Origin: Syntrophaceae bacterium
GTDB taxonomy: Bacteria > Desulfobacterota > Syntrophia > Syntrophales > UBA5619
Direction: 5' to 3'
Length of the DNA: 9,775 nt
Assembly (NCBI GenBank): GCA_919902745.1
Contig: CAKKRN010000076.1
Coordinates: 1-9,775, forward strand
Shown here: positions 7,091 through 9,775 of the stretch, one piece after another
Position numbering within the stretch: position 1 is the first letter of the stretch
Layout of the letters: each line of letters begins with the position of its first letter
Translations under genes and position numbers: made by a program
The notes under the pieces: generated by a model
Database searches by the model: none
Told to the model about the DNA's origin: nothing
Seen by the model: the letters and a program-made list of their open reading frames with translations, nothing else

Positions 7091-7278
7091 AATAATCCCC
7101 CCTTGTTGTTTATTGCGACCTTCGTAAGGCCGTCCTGTTTTTTGACACTCCCTGACCCCGATAAACGGGACAAGCGCGTTAACGAAACTATTTTCTGCCA
7201 GAAAAACGCAGAAAATAACTTCTAACATACTAAATCCGACCTTGACAAAATATTTTTCTATACTTGACCATTTTGGCG
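7091..7278 (-). other. Long 5' leader of dctP with three small hairpins
   Basis: If transcription starts near 7278, dctP has a leader of about 188 bases. Three hairpins are visible on the transcribed strand: 7191-7205 (TTTTCTG and CAGAAAA arms), 7157-7169 (CCCG and CGGG arms around five bases) and 7117-7131 (six pairs including one G-U, three-base loop) shortly before the ribosome site. I do not recognise a known riboswitch class. A regulatory leader is inferred from its length and from the repeat of part of it before dctQ. Confidence 0.45.
7155..7232 (-). repeat. Leader element, copy B (in the dctP leader)
   Basis: This is the partner of 5917-5984 and contains the same ordered parts: CCCG/CGGG (7157-7160, 7166-7169), GTTAAC (7178-7183), and a longer inverted repeat TTTTCTG-C-CAGAAAA (7191-7205). 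It differs by an exact 10-base insertion at 7206-7215, which looks like a tandem copy of the CAGAAAA stretch. It lies 64 bases before the dctP ATG, whereas copy A lies 12 bases before dctQ. Confidence 0.75.
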
Positions 7279-7292
7279 GCGGTAAGTATACT
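7264..7292 (+). promoter_or_regulatory. Candidate promoter for the CoA-transferase operon
   Basis: TTGACC at 7264-7269 and TATACT at 7287-7292 are separated by 17 bases, close to the sigma-70 consensus. The start would be near 7299, with a leader of about 109 bases before the ATG at 7408. Its -10 box overlaps the -10 box of the divergent dctP promoter. Confidence 0.6.
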
Positions 7293-7312
7293 GTGACCAT
7301 TATGTATGTCAA
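7285..7312 (-). promoter_or_regulatory. Candidate promoter for dctPQM
   Basis: On the - strand TTGACA (7312-7307) is followed after 16 bases by TATACT (7290-7285). The -10 box shares the palindrome AGTATACT (7285-7292) with the opposite promoter. The predicted start near 7278 puts the whole leader element inside the dctP message. Confidence 0.6.
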
Positions 7313-7395
7313 CATAAAATAACACAAAAAATAACACCAGAAGTATCGTGAAGGAAAATCTTACGATTCTTTGTTTCAATAATATCAAAATTATA

Positions 7396-7403
7396 GAGGA
7401 GGG
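7396..7403 (+). promoter_or_regulatory. Ribosome binding site that fixes the CoA-transferase start
   Basis: GAGGAGGG lies 4 bases before the ATG at 7408. The in-frame GTG at 7348 would add 20 residues unlike the family N-terminus and has no ribosome site before it. Confidence 0.8.
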
Positions 7404-7407
7404 CGAC

Positions 7408-8595
7408 ATGGAGATCTTTAAAGAAATGACAATGCTGTCCCTGGAGCAGGCAACGGTGCTGCCTTACCTCAGCTACCGGCTGGCTATGGACGGCATCCGG
7501 GTGATACGGCTGGAACACCCGGTATATGGAGATCCCAACCGAATGATCGGGGAGAACAGGCTGGGAGAAGAGCGGATGAATACCTATTTCATGGCGATAA
7601 ACGCCGGGAAAGAAGCTGTTACCCTGAACCTTGGCTCGCCTGAAGGACAGGAGCTCCTGAAAGAGATGATCGTGAAACTGAAGGTTGATATCTTCGCCAC
7701 AAACCAGCTGCCGAGAAATTATGAGAAACTGGGGATTGATTACCATACCTTGCAGGCGGTTAAACCTGATATCATCTGGGTCGGGCTGACGGGATTTGGA
7801 CCGGAGAGTAACGAGGCCGCCTACGACCCCATCCTGCAAGCGCGGGGCGGTCTTATGGAACTTACAGGCAAGGCCGGCGAGGACCCGCAGGTGATGGGAG
7901 TGCCGCTGCCCGATATGGGGACAAGCGAGCATGCATATGGACTCATCATGAAAGCCCTCTTCAAACGTGCCAGAACCGGGGAGGGGGAGAGAATCGATGT
8001 CTCCATGCTTATGTCCACCGCCTCCTGGCTCACCGTGCCGATCACGTTGACGAAGTCTTTTGGAAACAAGATTTCGAGGCGAGGAAATACGCACGAATTC
8101 TTCGCCCCTGTCTCCGTCTATGAGACAAAGGACGGGTACGTCTACATTGCCGTCGGGAACGACCGCCAGTGGGTCTCCTTCACGCAGCTCCCCGGCTTTG
8201 AGAAGCTGGCCGGGCCAGCCTATGAAAAGAACAAAGGGCGTGTTAATGACGTGAAGAACCTGAATTTGCTGATCACTGATTGTACAAGGACAAAATCAAC
8301 CGACGAGATAATAGATCTCTGCCAAAAGGCCACGATTGCTATTTCCCGGGTAAATACTATCGAGGAAGTCATCGAAGACGTCTATATAAAAGAGGCCCTC
8401 CTTACCGCAAAAGACCCGATCACGGGTACGCAGATATTCATGGCTCCGCCGCCGTTTATGACCTCCTTCCTCAAGGAGTCCGGTCGTCAGATGACCTTTC
8501 CGCCCCGGTTCGGGGAACACAACGCGCATATTTACGGCGCACTCGGGTACTCTTCCGGAAAGCTGCAGGAACTGAAGGAGAAAGAAGTTATTTAG
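7408..8595 (+). CDS. Family III CoA-transferase (CaiB/BaiF type)
   Basis: A 395-residue cytoplasmic enzyme of the CaiB/BaiF/formyl-CoA transferase family, which moves CoA from a donor acyl-CoA to a free carboxylate through an aspartyl-CoA thioester. The likely catalytic Asp is D169 in GVPLPDMGTSEHAYG, the same place as D169 of the Oxalobacter formyl-CoA transferase. Other family marks are VTLNLGSPEGQELLKEM, YDPILQARGGLMELTG (from 139), RTGEGERIDVSML, and GEHN near the end (369-372). The length is typical. It is followed 36 bases later by an acyl-CoA dehydrogenase and is divergent from a TRAP importer, so it probably activates the imported acid. The pairing recalls caiB with caiA of carnitine metabolism, but nothing here points to carnitine. 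The substrate is unknown. Confidence 0.9.
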   Translation: MEIFKEMTMLSLEQATVLPYLSYRLAMDGIRVIRLEHPVYGDPNRMIGENRLGEERMNTYFMAINAGKEAVTLNLGSPEGQELLKEMIVKLKVDIFATNQLPRNYEKLGIDYHTLQAVKPDIIWVGLTGFGPESNEAAYDPILQARGGLMELTGKAGEDPQVMGVPLPDMGTSEHAYGLIMKALFKRARTGEGERIDVSMLMSTASWLTVPITLTKSFGNKISRRGNTHEFFAPVSVYETKDGYVYIAVGNDRQWVSFTQLPGFEKLAGPAYEKNKGRVNDVKNLNLLITDCTRTKSTDEIIDLCQKATIAISRVNTIEEVIEDVYIKEALLTAKDPITGTQIFMAPPPFMTSFLKESGRQMTFPPRFGEHNAHIYGALGYSSGKLQELKEKEVI

Positions 8596-8631
8596 CCACG
8601 CCGAATCTTGCGTTTGAATAAAGGAGGATAT

Positions 8632-9775
8632 ATGGATTTTGCCTTAACCGAGGAACAGGAATTCTTCAAAAAAATTATCACGGATACGGTCGATCATCTT
8701 ATCGTCCCCAAGGCCCGGGAGATTGATGAGAAAGAGGAGTTCCCCTGGGAGCTATGGCGGGAGTTCACCGGGCTCGGGTATCTGGGACTGCGCTACCCCG
8801 AAGAGATAGGCGGCATGAACGCCGATCCGGTAACGGCCATGATCTTCTACGAGCAGATGGCCCGTGGATCAGTAGGTTTTGCCCAGAGCGTCATCATGAA
8901 CGCCCTTATGGGCACCTATTTTATTTACCGCTTCGGGACGGAGGAGATGAAGAAGCGGTGTCTGTATCCTGCCATTCGGGGCGAGAAGATCGCCACCATG
9001 TGTTTTACGGAGGACCAATCGGGCTCAGACCTCGCAGCCACCAGGACAAGGGCCGAAAAAGACGGGAACGAATGGGTGATTAACGGTACGAAGATGTGGA
9101 TCACCAATGGACCCATTGCCGATATAGCAACGGTGCTTGCTACGACAGACATGGCCAAGGGTGCAAAAGGTCTGAACTTCTTCCTTGTGGAGAAGGGGAC
9201 GCCCGGCTTCTCGCCCGGTCAGGTGCTCGACAAATTAGGCTGCCGGGGGACCGTAACGGGGGAGCTTGTTTTCGATAATGTCAGACTTCCCGAAGAGAAT
9301 CTGCTGGGGGCGGAGGTAGATAAAGGCGTCGAATACCTGTCGGAGATCCTCGACGAGGTCAGGGCCATGACCGGAGCGATGGCGCTCGGGATTGCGCAGG
9401 CAGCCTATGACGAAGGGCTCGATTATGCGAGGAAGCGGGTCGCTTTCGGTAAAACCATAGGAAACTACCAGCTCATCAGGGCCAAGTTTGCCGATATGGC
9501 AACGGAAATGGAAGCAAGCCGACTCATGGTCTACTATGCGGCCTGGAGGATCAAGGAGAAACTTTCCTGCCGCAAGGAAGCGGCTATGGCCAAGATGTTC
9601 GCCACCGAGACTTGCCTGAAGGTCGTCGATGAGGTGACGAGGATCTGGGGCGCCAATGCCTTCGCACACGAATACAACCCCCAGCGCTACTTCCGGGATG
9701 CCCGGTTTCTTCTCTACGGCGGCGGAACTCATGAGATTATAAAGGATTTTCTTGGCCGGATGATCATCGGGAAGT
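8632..9775 (+). CDS. Acyl-CoA dehydrogenase family flavoprotein (3' end cut by window)
   Basis: The 381 codons visible cover nearly the whole of a protein of about 380-390 residues. An FAD enzyme of this family removes (or, in some relatives, adds) hydrogens at the alpha-beta bond of an acyl-CoA, passing electrons to electron-transfer flavoprotein. Visible marks are the first family signature CFTEDQSGSDLAA (124-136), the flavin-contact motif WITNG (156-160), RKRVAFGKTIGNYQLIRAKFADM, and the C-terminal LYGGGTHEI (361-369). The start is supported by AAGGAGG at 8621-8627. An unusual point: the place of the medium-chain-type base (Glu before GT) is glycine (G363/G364), and the isovaleryl/long-chain-type position in LDEVR is V243, with E242 one residue off. 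It shares an operon with the CoA-transferase. The product could be a dehydrogenase, a reductase or a specialised member. Confidence 0.9.
   Translation, partial: MDFALTEEQEFFKKIITDTVDHLIVPKAREIDEKEEFPWELWREFTGLGYLGLRYPEEIGGMNADPVTAMIFYEQMARGSVGFAQSVIMNALMGTYFIYRFGTEEMKKRCLYPAIRGEKIATMCFTEDQSGSDLAATRTRAEKDGNEWVINGTKMWITNGPIADIATVLATTDMAKGAKGLNFFLVEKGTPGFSPGQVLDKLGCRGTVTGELVFDNVRLPEENLLGAEVDKGVEYLSEILDEVRAMTGAMALGIAQAAYDEGLDYARKRVAFGKTIGNYQLIRAKFADMATEMEASRLMVYYAAWRIKEKLSCRKEAAMAKMFATETCLKVVDEVTRIWGANAFAHEYNPQRYFRDARFLLYGGGTHEIIKDFLGRMIIGK

Noticed and set aside
7112..7148. Possible 12-codon leader peptide (GTG start) in the dctP leader
   Set aside because: The AGGGA before it directly abuts the GTG, leaving no spacer, and the codons show no regulatory run.
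7242..7264. TTGACA (7242-7247) with TATACT (7259-7264) as another + strand promoter
   Set aside because: The spacer is only 11 bases, too short for sigma-70 recognition; the pair at 7264-7292 is much better.
7091..7327. N-terminal extension of dctP from an ATG at 7327
   Set aside because: It would start upstream of the predicted transcription start, run through the leader repeat, and bury the signal peptide 79 residues inside the protein.
7309..8094. Open frame on the - strand opposite the CoA-transferase
   Set aside because: It runs antisense through a conserved enzyme and over the divergent promoter region.
9235..9732. Open frame on the - strand opposite the acyl-CoA dehydrogenase
   Set aside because: It is antisense to conserved dehydrogenase motifs and has no supporting features.

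Overview
The window looks like chromosomal DNA of an anaerobic, metabolically versatile bacterium. The best guess is a syntrophic or sulfate-reducer-like member of the former Deltaproteobacteria (Desulfobacterota). This is inferred from gene content (a ferredoxin-linked indolepyruvate oxidoreductase, a type-2 tryptophan synthase beta chain, a TRAP carboxylate importer, a CaiB-type CoA-transferase and an acyl-CoA dehydrogenase) and from strong AGGAGG-type ribosome sites. Nothing in the window identifies the species. I see no mobile element, tRNA, rRNA or CRISPR array.

Left block (1-4097, + strand): a promoter candidate at 13-42, then trpB2 (94-1461), a strong hairpin in the gap, iorA (1546-3492) and iorB (3489-4097, ATGA overlap with iorA). 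Together they suggest a module handling indole, tryptophan and aryl-pyruvates. TrpB2 joins indole to a serine-type donor, and IorAB oxidatively decarboxylates indolepyruvate (or another aryl-pyruvate) to the acyl-CoA with reduction of ferredoxin. No trpA and no aminotransferase is visible here. The block meets the next one tail to tail over a 14-base gap with a possible shared terminator.

Middle block (4112-7090, - strand): a complete TRAP transporter, transcribed dctP, then dctQ, then dctM. A leader element is present twice, once in the 5' leader of dctP and once in the dctP-dctQ gap. By hand alignment the copies match at 54 of 68 positions, plus one exact 10-base insertion in the dctP copy. 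Its two small inverted repeats are preserved.

Right block (7408-9775, + strand): a family III (CaiB/BaiF) CoA-transferase followed by an acyl-CoA dehydrogenase cut by the window end. It diverges from the TRAP operon. The two promoters appear to share one palindromic -10 box (AGTATACT, 7285-7292), so uptake and catabolism are probably switched on together. The simplest reading is that the TRAP system imports a carboxylate, the CoA-transferase activates it, and the flavoprotein oxidises or reduces the CoA ester. The dehydrogenase has no glutamate at either usual catalytic-base position, so its reaction may be unusual. The left block also looks clearly more GC-rich than the other two, which fits separate origins or expression classes.
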